Source of the DNA: KBS-96 sp964247975
Lineage (GTDB): Bacteria; Acidobacteriota; Terriglobia; Bryobacterales; Bryobacteraceae
Direction: 5' to 3'
NCBI GenBank assembly: GCA_964247975.1
Contig: CAXTWH010000011.1
Coordinates: 1-64,000, forward strand
DNA: 64,000 bases
A program made the translations under genes and the position numbers. Positions 53,420 to 62,839 of this stretch are shown here, in pieces. The notes beneath the pieces were generated by a model. That model was not told where the DNA came from and made no database searches. It worked only from the letters and a program-made list of their open reading frames with translations. Position 1 is the first letter of the stretch, and every line of letters begins with the position of its first letter.

Positions 53420-54325
53420 TTACTCCGCCGTTTTCATGCGCATCTTAGAACCCTTAGCGGCGGCCCATTTATTGAACTCATCAATCATCTGGGGAGTCCA
53501 TTGCGCGTCCACTTGACCGGGATTATATTTTTGTTCGCGCAGCATGGTATGGCCCCAATCGTCGCGGAGTTGAGTTAACTCGCTCTGGTCGGCTACTTCC
53601 TGGGCAAGCTGGGCGGGAATAAACGTCAAGCCATCAGGATCACTTAACACCACATCGCCGGGCAGCACGGTAACTTCGCCAATGCGAATCGGAATGTTCC
53701 AGCCCATTAGCGTGACATCGGCAATCGCGCTTGGATCGAACTCGCGCGTAAACACTTTGAAGCCTTCGATTTCCGATAAGCCGCTCGGATCGCGTACTGC
53801 GCCGTTTACCACCAGGCCGGTGCCGGTTTTGGTCATCATGGATGTGCCGAGATTGTCGCCGATAATCGTGCCGTCCCTGACCTTGCCGAACAGATCCACC
53901 ACCATCACATCGCGCTTTACCAGCGTGTCAATGACCCAGGAATTCTGACCGCGGCCCACGCGATGCTCCTGTTTGCCGTGATCGTTAATCACTGCGTTCA
54001 TGTCCGGGCGGAACGGCATGAACTGGGCGGTGACTACGCGGCCCACCAGCCGCTCGCCCGGCTTCACGTTGATTGTTTTCCAGCCGCCATTGAACTGGAG
54101 TTTATAGCCATGCTGCCGCAGCGTACCCCAGGCTTCTTCGGCGGTGGTGTGGGCCAGGCGATCCAGAACTTCATCGGGAACTTTGGGCCTGCCGTCGGGA
54201 AAACGCTCGCCTTTCCATTCGCGGGTAATATCGATCCGCTGTTCAGTGGTGAACATGCCTAGCTGAGCAAAGCACGGCGCAGCCAGAGCCGTGATTGCCA
54301 ATGCAATACAAGTGATATGCTTCAT
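53420..54325 (-). CDS. Secreted RraA-like protein (HMG aldolase/RraA fold)
   Basis: A 301-residue protein with a Sec signal (MKHITCIALAITALAAPCFA) and a long N-terminal extension, then the RraA/4-hydroxy-4-methyl-2-oxoglutarate aldolase fold: VVDLFGKVRDGTIIGDNLGT, then GLVVNGAVRDPSGLSEIEGF, which contains the Arg-Asp of the active-site signature G-x20-R-D-x2-G, and PGDVVLSDPDGLTFIP. Cleavage of a 2-keto-hydroxy acid by retro-aldol reaction is plausible. Its export and its position 55 bases after a Tat-exported enolase-superfamily gene suggest a shared periplasmic pathway. Confidence 0.85.
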   Translation of the reverse strand: MKHITCIALAITALAAPCFAQLGMFTTEQRIDITREWKGERFPDGRPKVPDEVLDRLAHTTAEEAWGTLRQHGYKLQFNGGWKTINVKPGERLVGRVVTAQFMPFRPDMNAVINDHGKQEHRVGRGQNSWVIDTLVKRDVMVVDLFGKVRDGTIIGDNLGTSMMTKTGTGLVVNGAVRDPSGLSEIEGFKVFTREFDPSAIADVTLMGWNIPIRIGEVTVLPGDVVLSDPDGLTFIPAQLAQEVADQSELTQLRDDWGHTMLREQKYNPGQVDAQWTPQMIDEFNKWAAAKGSKMRMKTAE

Positions 54326-54380
54326 TTCAGAAAATGACCTAAGTTGAATTGTGTGTTGCGGAAATCAATCGGCGCAGGAA

Positions 54381-55748
54381 CTAACTCCAGCGCGTAGTTC
54401 GGCGGCGTTCGTTTCTGCTCCAAAGCCGATCATGCGATAGTTCTTTATCCCATTGCGGAGTCGGTTCGAAGTAACCCGGTTCGAGTAAGTGCTGTTTCAT
54501 CACTTCGTCGTTCAAAGTAATTCCCAACCCCGGCTTATCCGGCACCGTGATGAAGCCGTGGTTCACAATTGGTTTTTCCACACCTTCCACCAGATCGCTC
54601 CACCAGGGAACATCAACGGAATGATTTTCAAGCACCATGAAGTTTTCCGTGGCTGCGGCGCAGTGCACGTTAGCCATGCAGGAAACCGGCGAACCGGCAA
54701 AATGCATCGCCATCGCCAGACCGTGTTCCTGAACGGCGTCGCCGATTTTCTTGGTTTCCATGATGCCGCCGGAGGTAGCCAGATCCGGATGCACAATATC
54801 AACGATATGGTTTTCAGCCAGCTTAATAAAACCTTCTTTAAGATAGATATCTTCGCCGGTGCAGAGCGGAATGTTGACGGCTTCCTTGATTTCCTTCACC
54901 AGTTCCGGATACTGCCAAGGCACCATGTCTTCGAGCCAGGCGACATTGTATTTTTCCAGCGCCTTGCCGAGACGTATACAGGAGTTTACCCCGATATGCC
55001 CGAAGTGATCGCAAGATAAAGGAATGTCGTAGCCGACGTGATCCCGAACGGTAGCCACAAAAGAAGCCATTGTGTCGAGACCCTTGGGTGTAATCTCGAT
55101 TCCGGTAAACATATGCGGAATGTTCGCTCCTTGTGTAACTGATACTCCCAGCGGAGCAGTGATGGTGCCTGGTATGTCCTTCATCAAATCGATGCCAAGG
55201 TCCATTTTGAGCCAGGTGAAGCCTTGTTCTTTGCGCTTCTTTAAACGCGCGCCGTAGATATTCGGATCGTCGGATTCAGTGGTATCGGCGTAACAGCGTA
55301 TTTTGTCGCGGAACTTGCCGCCGAGCATCTGGTAAACCGGAACGTTGTAAGCTTTGCCGGCCAGATCCCATAAGGCCATCTCGATACCGCAAACGCCGCC
55401 GGCCTGCCGCGATTCACCGCCGAACTGCTTGATTTTGCGGAAAATTTTGTCGATATTACAGGGATTTTCGCCCAGCAAGCGGCTTTTGAGCACCAAGGCA
55501 AAAGTTTTGCTTGCTCCATCGCGAACTTCACCAAGTCCGTAGATGCCCTGATTGGTATCGATCCGGATAATCGGGTCGATCATGGGCGCGCCTTTGATGG
55601 TGGCTACGCGCAAATCTGTAATTTTTAACTCAGACGGCCTGGAGTTCGTATTGACATGGTCCGTTGCGGCGTTCAGCGTCTTGTTATCCCAGAAAGTAAG
55701 TCCAAGAGCGCCTGCCAGGGAATTGATAAACGATCGCCTACGCATCAT
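54381..55748 (-). CDS. Tat-exported mandelate racemase/muconate lactonizing enzyme family protein
   Basis: Enolase-superfamily enzyme of 455 residues with a twin-arginine signal (MMRRRSFINSLAGALGLTFW). The capping domain leads to a TIM barrel with metal ligands Asp in IPLSCDHFGHIG, Glu in VAWLEDMVPWQYP and Glu in IPLCTGEDIYLKEG. The catalytic region has WLKMDLGIDLM on one side and LAMAMHFAGSPVSCMANVHC, with a likely general-acid His, on the other. The His-type second base suits a sugar-acid dehydratase better than a racemase. It is upstream of the RraA-like gene and divergent from the Oar-like receptor. Confidence 0.87.
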   Translation of the reverse strand: MMRRRSFINSLAGALGLTFWDNKTLNAATDHVNTNSRPSELKITDLRVATIKGAPMIDPIIRIDTNQGIYGLGEVRDGASKTFALVLKSRLLGENPCNIDKIFRKIKQFGGESRQAGGVCGIEMALWDLAGKAYNVPVYQMLGGKFRDKIRCYADTTESDDPNIYGARLKKRKEQGFTWLKMDLGIDLMKDIPGTITAPLGVSVTQGANIPHMFTGIEITPKGLDTMASFVATVRDHVGYDIPLSCDHFGHIGVNSCIRLGKALEKYNVAWLEDMVPWQYPELVKEIKEAVNIPLCTGEDIYLKEGFIKLAENHIVDIVHPDLATSGGIMETKKIGDAVQEHGLAMAMHFAGSPVSCMANVHCAAATENFMVLENHSVDVPWWSDLVEGVEKPIVNHGFITVPDKPGLGITLNDEVMKQHLLEPGYFEPTPQWDKELSHDRLWSRNERRRTTRWS

Positions 55749-55896
55749 AGGAACGTATTCTATACCCGACTTGATTTCGTTGCAGCAGCGCTAAGAGAAA
55801 CCAACGTTCTCTTGCAGACTCCTCGCAGATACAGATATACTCTTCATCAGCTTCGGGTCCAGTTAAAACTAAAACTCAGTTCGTTACGGGGAAAGT

Positions 55897-58800
55897 ATGT
55901 CACTACGTTTTTGTGTCTTTCTGCTATTTTTGCTTGCTATTACCAGTCGCGTAGCAAGAACTCAAGTTACTACGGGAACCATTACGGGCACAGTCACTGA
56001 CGCGAGCGGCGCGGCCATCGCTGGAGCTGATGTCACGGTTACAGACATCGGTAAGGGAACTACCCAACAATTTAGAACCGATGAGGCAGGCAGCTACAAC
56101 GCTTCCTTTCTCGTACCCAGCAATTACCGTGTCACGGTGGAAAAAGCTGGTTTCAAGCGCGCCGTTGCGGCTGACAGCCAAGTAGACGTAGACCAAACGC
56201 TTCGCATCGATATCAGCTTGCAAGTGGGCGGCGTGAACGAAACGGTGGAAGTAACCGCGTCTGCGCCCTTGGTGCGTTCGGAAACGGCTGAACTCGGCGA
56301 AGTCATCAACGAGCGGGCCGTGCAGCAGCTTCCTTTGAACGGACGTAATTTCGCGCAGTTGGTGTACTTAGCGCCGGGAGTTACCTCCGGCCAATCCGGT
56401 GAAAACCTCTCCGGAGCAAGCACGTTTAATCCACGGGCGGGGTCTAACTTTAACGCCTTGGGAAGCCAGGGCAACTCAAATGCCTGGCTGGTGGACGGCA
56501 TCATGGACAACGAGTACACATTCAATACCGTGATGGTGCAGCCGTCGGTGGAATCGGTGCAGGAGTTCAAGGTGCTGACTGGAACGTATTCGGCGGAATT
56601 TGGCCGAGGAGCCGGGGTAGTGACCACGCAGACTCGTTCCGGGAGCAACGAATTTCACGGAAGCTTATTCGAGTTTCTGCGCAACAGCTACATGGACGCG
56701 CGAAACTACTTCAACACAGCCAAAGCGCAAGCACAGCCGCCGTATCGCAGAAACCAATTTGGGGCGGCAGTTGGCGGACCGATCTGGAAAAACAAAACGT
56801 TTTTCTTTGCGGATTATTACGGCTGGCGTGAAATTAAGGGTCAGACTTTTATCAACACCGTTCCCACAGCGCAAGAGCGCACCGGAAACTTCAGCGATCT
56901 GCCGGTCACGATCTATAATCCGTACACTACGGTTCTAGGAGCGAATGGAAAACCGGTTCGCACTGCTTTTCAAAACAACACAATCCCCGTAAACTTATTC
57001 AACCAAGTGGGCGTAAACGTAGCCAGTTTATATCCGCTGCCGAACATACCGGGGTTGTTATATAATAACCGCGTCGATACCTTGAGCCGCAATCTGGACG
57101 ATAACGGCGGCAACATTCGCATCGATCATCGCTTTTCCGAAAAAGATTCGATGTTTGGCCGCTACAGCTTCGAGCAGTTCAATTTATTCGACACTAAGGG
57201 ACAGGGCGGCTGCTGCATCCCGACACCGGCGGCAGTGGCTTCTAAGTTCGATTTGGGACCATACGTAGCGGGCGGCCAAAATACAGTTCTGGCCGCATCC
57301 GGGTTTGCATTCAACGAAACGCACGTGTTTTCACCCACCCTGGTGAATGAGTTTATCGCCGGTTATGCCCGCACCAATCCATTTACCACCCAATCCGATT
57401 ACGGACATAACACAGCTACCTCGCTGGGCATCCAAGGCATCAACCTAAACCAGTTCACAAGCGGCATACCGACCATTAATGTCACCGGTATTCCCGGCGA
57501 CCCAAGCTATACGTCATTGAACGGCGGACCTTCGTTCCTGCCTGCTCACCCCCGGCAGACTTCTTATCAGATACAGGACAGCATCTCCTGGACGCTTGGC
57601 AGTCACAATGTGAAGATTGGCTATCGCATCGTCAGGAATGATGTTTCACCATATAGCAACACGAATACGCGCGGCGCCCTCAATTTCGGGCTGACCATGA
57701 CCAACGATCCAGTAACCGGCAAAGGCGGCAACGGGTATGCTTCCCTGCTGCTTGGGTTAATGGCCAACGGCAACAGCGCCGACGGAACACGCGGTTTTCT
57801 GCGCGCACCCTATTATCTACGAGCCTGGGAGCATGGCACGTTTGTGGAGGACGACTGGAAAGTAACTCGCCGCTTAACGTTGAACCTGGGACTGCGCTGG
57901 GATCTGTTTCCGGCTTACACCGAACAAGATAACCGCTTAACGAACTTCAATCTCAGCACGCTGTCGCTCGTGTATGCGGGCGTAGGCGGCACTTCGAAAT
58001 CAGCCGGAGTGAAAACCCGCTGGAATGATTTCGGACCGCGCATCGGCTTTGCGTATGATGCTGACGGAAAAGGAAAAACCGTGCTGCGCGGCGGCTATGC
58101 CATATCGTATTTTCCGGAACAGCCCTCGGCTTCCAACATGCTAGGACAGGCTGTGCCCTGGGCCGTATCACAGAATACACCTACCGTGACGGCTTACCCC
58201 ACTGATTTAACTACAGTGCCGCCATTAAGCTCACCGTTCGGTCCGATAACGCCGGTGCAGCCCACTACCACCGCCCAGTTAATTGCTGCGAACCCCAGCG
58301 TTCTGGGCCAGTCGTTCACTAACCAAACGCCTTCTTTTCAAAGCTGGAATTTTAACGTAGAGCGCCAGATTACCGGCACTATGATGGCGGAAGTGGCTTA
58401 TGCAGGCAGCCATAGCGGGCATCTGCTGTATTGTTATAACCCGCAGGAAGTGGAGCCCGGCACTGCGCCTGTCACGCAGCGACTGACGCTTCCGGCTATC
58501 GCCAGCATTCGCAGCATCACGCAATGCGACGAACGCAACATGTCCAACTACCACGGACTGCAAGCGAAGCTGACGAAATCTTTTTCCAGCGGATTGCAGT
58601 TTCTGGCCAGCTACACCTGGTCTAAATCGCTCGATTATGGCGGGTCGGCAGCCAGCGGCGGCGGCGCGGTGGGCAATGCGCAAACAATTACGAATTTCCG
58701 GGCTGGCTACGGGCCTTCCGGTTTTGACATTCCGCATCGTTTTGTGGGCAGTTTAAATTGGGAGCTTCCGTTTGGAAAGGGCCGGCGCTATCTGCAAAGC

Positions 58801-59313
58801 GGCCCCTTATCGTACATTGCGGGCGGCTGGCAGTTGGGCGGCATCGGCACGATTCAAAGCGGACTGCCGTTTACGGTCAGCTTGTCTTCTTGCAGCCAGA
58901 TCGGCAATCCCACTTCCTGCTGGCCCGACCGCATCGCTTCCGGCTCGGTAGCAAACCGGAGCTATTCGCATTGGTACGACCCGGCAGCATTCGAAGCACC
59001 CTGCCTGGTAGCCAGCGTGAATGAACAATGTCCGGGTTCACAATATGCGTATCGCTACGGCAACGCCGGACGCGGCATTCTACGCGCGCCGGGAACATAC
59101 AACTTTGATTTATCGGCGGTGAAAGCCTTTACGTTGAAAGAACGCCTAAAATTCGAACTTCGTTTGGACGCTTTCAATGCATTGAATCATCCGCAGTTGG
59201 GCTTCCCCAACCAATCAATCAGTCCGACGAATCCGGCTGGCAGTTCCACCGCGATCAGCAGCACCATTGGCGATAACAGGGACTTGCAGGCCGCAATCCG
59301 AGTAGCGTTTTAA
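55897..59313 (+). CDS. TonB-dependent receptor, Oar-like, with carboxypeptidase-regulatory N-domain
   Basis: Outer-membrane receptor of 1138 residues, the second of its kind here. Signal SLRFCVFLLFLLAITSRVA, then the carboxypeptidase-regulatory fold (GTITGTVTDASGAAIAGADV), then the plug with VQQLPLNGRNFAQLVYLAPG and NSNAWLVDGIMDNEYTFNTV, then the Oar-type barrel ending LQAAIRVAF. It is divergent from the Tat enolase-superfamily gene by 148 bases, so it may import that enzyme's substrate. The ligand is unknown. Confidence 0.92.
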   Translation: MSLRFCVFLLFLLAITSRVARTQVTTGTITGTVTDASGAAIAGADVTVTDIGKGTTQQFRTDEAGSYNASFLVPSNYRVTVEKAGFKRAVAADSQVDVDQTLRIDISLQVGGVNETVEVTASAPLVRSETAELGEVINERAVQQLPLNGRNFAQLVYLAPGVTSGQSGENLSGASTFNPRAGSNFNALGSQGNSNAWLVDGIMDNEYTFNTVMVQPSVESVQEFKVLTGTYSAEFGRGAGVVTTQTRSGSNEFHGSLFEFLRNSYMDARNYFNTAKAQAQPPYRRNQFGAAVGGPIWKNKTFFFADYYGWREIKGQTFINTVPTAQERTGNFSDLPVTIYNPYTTVLGANGKPVRTAFQNNTIPVNLFNQVGVNVASLYPLPNIPGLLYNNRVDTLSRNLDDNGGNIRIDHRFSEKDSMFGRYSFEQFNLFDTKGQGGCCIPTPAAVASKFDLGPYVAGGQNTVLAASGFAFNETHVFSPTLVNEFIAGYARTNPFTTQSDYGHNTATSLGIQGINLNQFTSGIPTINVTGIPGDPSYTSLNGGPSFLPAHPRQTSYQIQDSISWTLGSHNVKIGYRIVRNDVSPYSNTNTRGALNFGLTMTNDPVTGKGGNGYASLLLGLMANGNSADGTRGFLRAPYYLRAWEHGTFVEDDWKVTRRLTLNLGLRWDLFPAYTEQDNRLTNFNLSTLSLVYAGVGGTSKSAGVKTRWNDFGPRIGFAYDADGKGKTVLRGGYAISYFPEQPSASNMLGQAVPWAVSQNTPTVTAYPTDLTTVPPLSSPFGPITPVQPTTTAQLIAANPSVLGQSFTNQTPSFQSWNFNVERQITGTMMAEVAYAGSHSGHLLYCYNPQEVEPGTAPVTQRLTLPAIASIRSITQCDERNMSNYHGLQAKLTKSFSSGLQFLASYTWSKSLDYGGSAASGGGAVGNAQTITNFRAGYGPSGFDIPHRFVGSLNWELPFGKGRRYLQSGPLSYIAGGWQLGGIGTIQSGLPFTVSLSSCSQIGNPTSCWPDRIASGSVANRSYSHWYDPAAFEAPCLVASVNEQCPGSQYAYRYGNAGRGILRAPGTYNFDLSAVKAFTLKERLKFELRLDAFNALNHPQLGFPNQSISPTNPAGSSTAISSTIGDNRDLQAAIRVAF

Positions 59314-59315
59314 AC

Positions 59316-60140
59316 TTAATGCGTCATGGCGTAAACCACGTCGTTTACGCCGATGCGAATACCCAGAGCGGAAAACCTTTCGGGATAGGCCGGACTATCA
59401 GCCCATTCCCAGGAATCGCCCAGATCCGAATTGTGCGAGATGGCTACCATGATGCGGCCTTTGTCGTCATAGATACCGCGCCAGCGCGCTTCATAACCGT
59501 CTAATTTGTGCCCGGTTTGCAGGTGTTCGGCGCCGGGTACCTGATAACGGTTATCCAGGTCGTAAACGGTGTGAAAAATAGCATCAGAGTTTTCAATTTC
59601 CACAATCGGGCGATCAGGAAATACTTTTTTCATGCTTTCCTGAAATACAGACCATTCCAGGGTGCCATGAAAATCGTCAGCCATGAAAAAACCGCCGCGC
59701 AGCAGATAGTCCCGCAGCTTGCGGGCTTGCACATCGGTGATTCCCCACTCGCCCACCTGCACCGCGTAAATCCACGGCCAGTTATAAACTTCGTTGCCGT
59801 CGTCCAGGTTCACCGGTTGTTCTACGGAGCGGACATTAATGCGCGTCAGGCGGCGGAGAGCCGCGGAAAAGTGACGATCGGCCCGAGGATAATCCTGGGT
59901 CCATAACGACAAGCCTTGCCGCCAATCGCCATCAAAGCGCCCGGCGTAGCCGTCATTCGGGCCGGGCGGATACATTAAACGGGCGAAAGCCCATTCGGTT
60001 TTATCCTGCCAATCAACGGGTAAAGGCATTTCATCGTATTCAACGCCCGGGTACTGATGAAACGGATGTTGGAAGGCATATAAAGTGCCAAGACAAACCA
60101 TTGCGCAGATAATTCGCCGCAAAAACTTTCGAACGTACAT
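59316..60140 (-). CDS. DUF4159 domain secreted protein
   Basis: About 274 residues. The start at the ATG at 60138-60140 gives MYVRKFLRRIICAMVCLGTL, a good signal. The DUF4159 domain follows: WAFARLMYPPGPNDGYAGRF, ALRRLTRINVRSVEQPVNLD, NWPWIYAVQVGEWGITD, then LRDYLLRGGFFMADDFHGTL and the late RIMVAISHNSDLGDSWEWAD. The fold is glutamine-amidotransferase-like, without an evident catalytic Cys here. Such proteins often travel with MoxR/VWA systems, but none is in the window. It ends two bases from the receptor stop, convergent. Confidence 0.82.
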   Translation of the reverse strand: MYVRKFLRRIICAMVCLGTLYAFQHPFHQYPGVEYDEMPLPVDWQDKTEWAFARLMYPPGPNDGYAGRFDGDWRQGLSLWTQDYPRADRHFSAALRRLTRINVRSVEQPVNLDDGNEVYNWPWIYAVQVGEWGITDVQARKLRDYLLRGGFFMADDFHGTLEWSVFQESMKKVFPDRPIVEIENSDAIFHTVYDLDNRYQVPGAEHLQTGHKLDGYEARWRGIYDDKGRIMVAISHNSDLGDSWEWADSPAYPERFSALGIRIGVNDVVYAMTH

Positions 60141-60275
60141 GCGCCCTGCCTTGTTCCGAGAATAGCGCAGCAAAATGAGCAGACCGGGACGCCGGAAAAT
60201 TCCGAACCCAAAGGAAGATGTGTGGTGCAAGAACGCCCTGAGACATTGCTCAGGTCAACTGCACTTTTCCAGTAC

Positions 60276-60731
60276 ATGTTCCGCCGTTTTGTTCCTTTGG
60301 TTTTTTTATTTGCTTTGCTGGTTACCGCTGCGGAGCCGGGCCAACATGCCGAGTATCTTGGGGGAACGCGCGCCGATATTCCACTGCATAACAGCGGCGT
60401 GATTCAAACCGCCAGCGAAACCTACTTTGTTTTTGTTTCCAAACAAACCCGGATTAAGATCCCCTATGAGCGCATTAACCTAGTCGAATACGGACAGAAA
60501 GTAGATCGCCGCTACCTGCCTGCGGTGGTGATTTCTCCTTTATTCTTATTAGCGAAGAAGCGGGAACACTTCCTGACAGTCGGGTTTCAGGATGACTCCG
60601 GAAAACAGGAAGCGTTGATTTTCCGGGTAGATAAAAACGACATTCGAACGGCGCTGGTGACGCTCGAAGCGCGCACCGGGCAGGAAGTTCGCTACCAGGA
60701 TGAAGAAGCCAAGAAAGCAGGCAAGGGATGA
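60276..60731 (+). CDS. Secreted hypothetical protein
   Basis: About 151 residues. I start at the ATG at 60276, which gives the signal MFRRFVPLVFLFALLVTAAE; a GTG at 60222 is an alternative. The mature part, YLGGTRADIPLHNSGVIQTA, then TYFVFVSKQTRIKIPYERIN, LVEYGQKVDRRY, AKKREHFLTVGFQDDSGKQE, resembles a small pleckstrin-like beta domain. Widespread in Acidobacteriota as far as I recall, function unknown. It overlaps the next gene by four bases (ATGA). Confidence 0.65.
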   Translation: MFRRFVPLVFLFALLVTAAEPGQHAEYLGGTRADIPLHNSGVIQTASETYFVFVSKQTRIKIPYERINLVEYGQKVDRRYLPAVVISPLFLLAKKREHFLTVGFQDDSGKQEALIFRVDKNDIRTALVTLEARTGQEVRYQDEEAKKAGKG

Positions 60732-61369
60732 AACTGGTTGCGCTGCTAATTATGCTGGCCGGGTTGAGTTTGGCCCAGAACCAACCGGTTGCCGCGGCAA
60801 GCCAACCGGAATCCGTCTTCAGCTTAACTGCTGTTAAGCGCGTGTATGTGGATGCTCTGGCAGGAGACGCGACCGCGGAATCCATCCGGCAGTTGGTTAT
60901 TGCCAGTTTGCAGCAATCGCGCTTATTCGTCCTTACCGATAATCCTGACCGGGCTGACGCCATCCTGAAAGGGGCTGCCAACGATACGGCCTTCACCGAT
61001 ACGTTCGATTCTTCTGAAGGATTGAATGCTCATACGAATGCAGGTGTTTATTCCGGGAAAAGCACAAACAGCACTCGCAGCAGCAGCAGCGGCGGCTACG
61101 GCGGACTGTCGGTAGGGGAAAATGAATCGCATCATATCCGCGAGCGCAAGCATGAGGCTTTCGCGACTGTGCGGCTTTGCAACCGCGACGGCGACGTTCT
61201 CTGGGCTACCACCCAGGAAAGCAAGGGCGCGAAATTTCGCGGAGCAAGCGCAGATGTTGCCGATAAAATTATGCGCCAGCTGCAAGCTGACTTTACGCGA
61301 AGTTTTCCAAGCAGCACTAAACCGGCTATTGTGAACCCCATGAACATGCCGGCCAGAAACGCGCCTTAG
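60728..61369 (+). CDS. Secreted hypothetical protein (CsgG/DUF4136-like pattern)
   Basis: A 213-residue exported protein with a short signal (MKLVALLIMLAGLSLAQ). The mature part starts KRVYVDALAGDATAESIRQL and runs through LQQSRLFVLTDNPDRADAIL, a pattern like the nucleotide-fold start of CsgG-type and related lipoproteins. A Ser/Thr/Gly-rich insert (about 115-135) precedes EAFATVRLCNRDGDVLWATT and a final helix (ADVADKIMRQLQADFTRSF). Coupled to the upstream gene by ATGA. Function unknown. Confidence 0.68.
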   Translation: MKLVALLIMLAGLSLAQNQPVAAASQPESVFSLTAVKRVYVDALAGDATAESIRQLVIASLQQSRLFVLTDNPDRADAILKGAANDTAFTDTFDSSEGLNAHTNAGVYSGKSTNSTRSSSSGGYGGLSVGENESHHIRERKHEAFATVRLCNRDGDVLWATTQESKGAKFRGASADVADKIMRQLQADFTRSFPSSTKPAIVNPMNMPARNAP

Positions 61370-61734
61370 CCTGCTGTTTTTGCCTGCGCGAAGCGCAAAG
61401 CTCCGAGCAGGACCGCAGTGGTCGTCGGCTTGGTCAGCAGTTCGTCCATCAAAGCGGCTTCCGGGCGATGTTGAAAGGAATTCCGGGGAACCCCGGTGAG
61501 AACAATGACCCTGATCGATGGATCGCAAGTTTTTAACTCGCGGATGAGTTCAAAACCATCGTCGATAGTTGGAATTTTTAAATCAACCAACGCCGCTGCC
61601 GGACGGCGCTCCGCTGCTATTTGCTTTGCTGTTTGCTTGTCGCCCGCTTCCAAGGTGGTAAATCCGCTACGGGTGAGAAGCAATGAGCGAAGCTCACGCT
61701 GGTCCCGGTCATCATCTACGATTAGGATGGTCAT
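61366..61734 (-). CDS. Single-domain response regulator (CheY-like receiver)
   Basis: A 122-residue receiver domain with no output domain. The acidic pocket is in MTILIVDDDRDQRELRSLLL, the phosphoacceptor is Asp51 in AAALVDLKIP, the switch Thr80 is in VIVLTGVPRN and Lys102 is in LLTKPTTT. It probably passes phosphate or signals by protein contact. No histidine kinase gene is adjacent, and it is far from the flagellar island, so a CheY role is not assured. Its stop overlaps the end of the convergent gene by 4 bases. Confidence 0.85.
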   Translation of the reverse strand: MTILIVDDDRDQRELRSLLLTRSGFTTLEAGDKQTAKQIAAERRPAAALVDLKIPTIDDGFELIRELKTCDPSIRVIVLTGVPRNSFQHRPEAALMDELLTKPTTTAVLLGALRFAQAKTAG

Positions 61735-61747
61735 CAGCTTCTGCTTT

Positions 61748-62221
61748 CTACCCTGCGAACGCTATTTGCGCGATCACGAGACGGGGCATCGCCTGATTCC
61801 AGCCTGTCGGCAAGGAGTCGAAAGGCAGCCGGAAGCTGCGGGTTTCATTAGGAGCAAGCGGCTTGCCTTTTGTTCGCACAACAGCCACCCGTTCGCGATG
61901 AATTAATTGCCCATTGACGCTGTAGAACAAACAATAAACGTAGATCGAATCCAGCGGACGCGGACCTTTGTTGGTAATTTTCCCATCCACTTCCACCACC
62001 TGCTGCTGCATGAAGTTTTCCGCAGCCTGCATTTGAACGTCGCTCAACTCCAGGTTGTGAACGTAGGCTTTTGCCTCAGCCGAAGCCTGGTCCTGCGATT
62101 CACGGCTGCCGCGATTGGTGTTGAGGTACACGTAGCCGATGGAAAGCAGCAGCAGAGTGATAATTCCAATAATGATGGGAACATAGGAAACTTTAGGTTT
62201 GCTGGAAACCGGAGTGGCCAT
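61748..62221 (-). CDS. Membrane-anchored hypothetical protein
   Basis: A 157-residue protein with one N-terminal helix (VPIIIGIITLLLLSIGYVYL) and a periplasmic beta-rich domain: VEVDGKITNKGPRPLDSIYV, then FYSVNGQLIHRERVAVV, then KPLAPNETRSFRLPFDSLPT. This is the pattern of DUF2393/DUF3426-like or LEA-related 'FxxxL' domains. It lies 13 bases upstream of the receiver gene on the same strand, so the two may be co-transcribed. Function unknown. Confidence 0.68.
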   Translation of the reverse strand: MATPVSSKPKVSYVPIIIGIITLLLLSIGYVYLNTNRGSRESQDQASAEAKAYVHNLELSDVQMQAAENFMQQQVVEVDGKITNKGPRPLDSIYVYCLFYSVNGQLIHRERVAVVRTKGKPLAPNETRSFRLPFDSLPTGWNQAMPRLVIAQIAFAG

Positions 62222-62372
62222 AAGAAGTTACCTACTCCAGATTAACTGAATGGCCAAGCGAGAGCGCGGCTGGAGTTTTCTCCAGGTCAATGCCCTGAGG
62301 CTTGCGCACGAAATGCTGGTGCAGCTAAACGGCTACGCTAATAAATAGGGACCAGCATATCTTTTAATCCCT

Positions 62373-62647
62373 GTGATTGAACACGTAATCACCCGCTGCT
62401 TCCTGCAAACCTTAAAGCACTTGCGCGATATTCAAGCCGATCGCAAACAGCAGGAACAAAAAGAACTGCACCAGATGGCCTGCAATCATCCGCAACTCAA
62501 AGAAAAGATGGAGCCTGCCCAGTTTGGCTTCGTTTGTTCAATCAAACTTGGCAAACGTTCCGCCAACGCCGCTTCCTGCTTGGCTTTCTTTCGAAACCGC
62601 AACAACCAAAGACAACCCGACGCATAAACAAACAAATTGCTGCCTGA
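62373..62647 (+). pseudogene. Broken copy of the 'NAKKSTGPKT'-family gene
   Basis: From about 62394 the sequence matches the last third of the full-length paralogue: RCFLQTLKHLRDIQADRKQQ, then ACNHPQLKEKMEPAQFGFVC. After FVCS one base is missing. The next frame then gives QTWQTFRQRRFLLGFLSKPQ and ends IAA with a TGA at 62645-62647. The N-terminal two thirds, with the NAKKSTGPKT motif, are absent. It is a truncated and frameshifted remnant, next to tRNA-Phe. Confidence 0.75.
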
Positions 62648-62682
62648 GGCAGCACACCGCGCAAAACGCGGAAACCGGATCA

Positions 62683-62697
62683 TTGACAACTGAATAT
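62683..62697 (+). repeat. 15-bp motif downstream of a repeat-family gene, copy 2
   Basis: TTGACAACTGAATAT, identical to 265-279, lies 36 bases after the stop of the broken family copy and 19 bases before tRNA-Phe. Confidence 0.6.
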
Positions 62698-62715
62698 GGA
62701 TAAGGAATGAGTGTG

Positions 62716-62791
62716 TGGTGGCCAGGGACGGAATCGAACCGCCGACGCCAGCCTTTTCAGGGCTGCGCTCTACCGACTGAGCTACCTGGCC
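62716..62791 (-). tRNA. tRNA-Phe (GAA)
   Basis: On the minus strand the acceptor GGCCAGG pairs with CCTGGCC. The D arm reads TAGCTCAGTCGGTAGAGC, the anticodon loop is CTGAAAA with anticodon GAA, and the T arm is GGCGGTTCGATTCCGTC. CCA is encoded at the 3' end. The discriminator is A. Confidence 0.95.
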
Positions 62792-62839
62792 TTTTGCGGA
62801 ATGAATTTTCAGTTTAGCAAACTGCTTGCATTTTTCTGC

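Noticed and set aside
54489..55019. 176-codon open frame opposite the MR/MLE gene
   Set aside because: The opposite strand carries the metal ligands of a known superfamily; this frame is compositional shadow.
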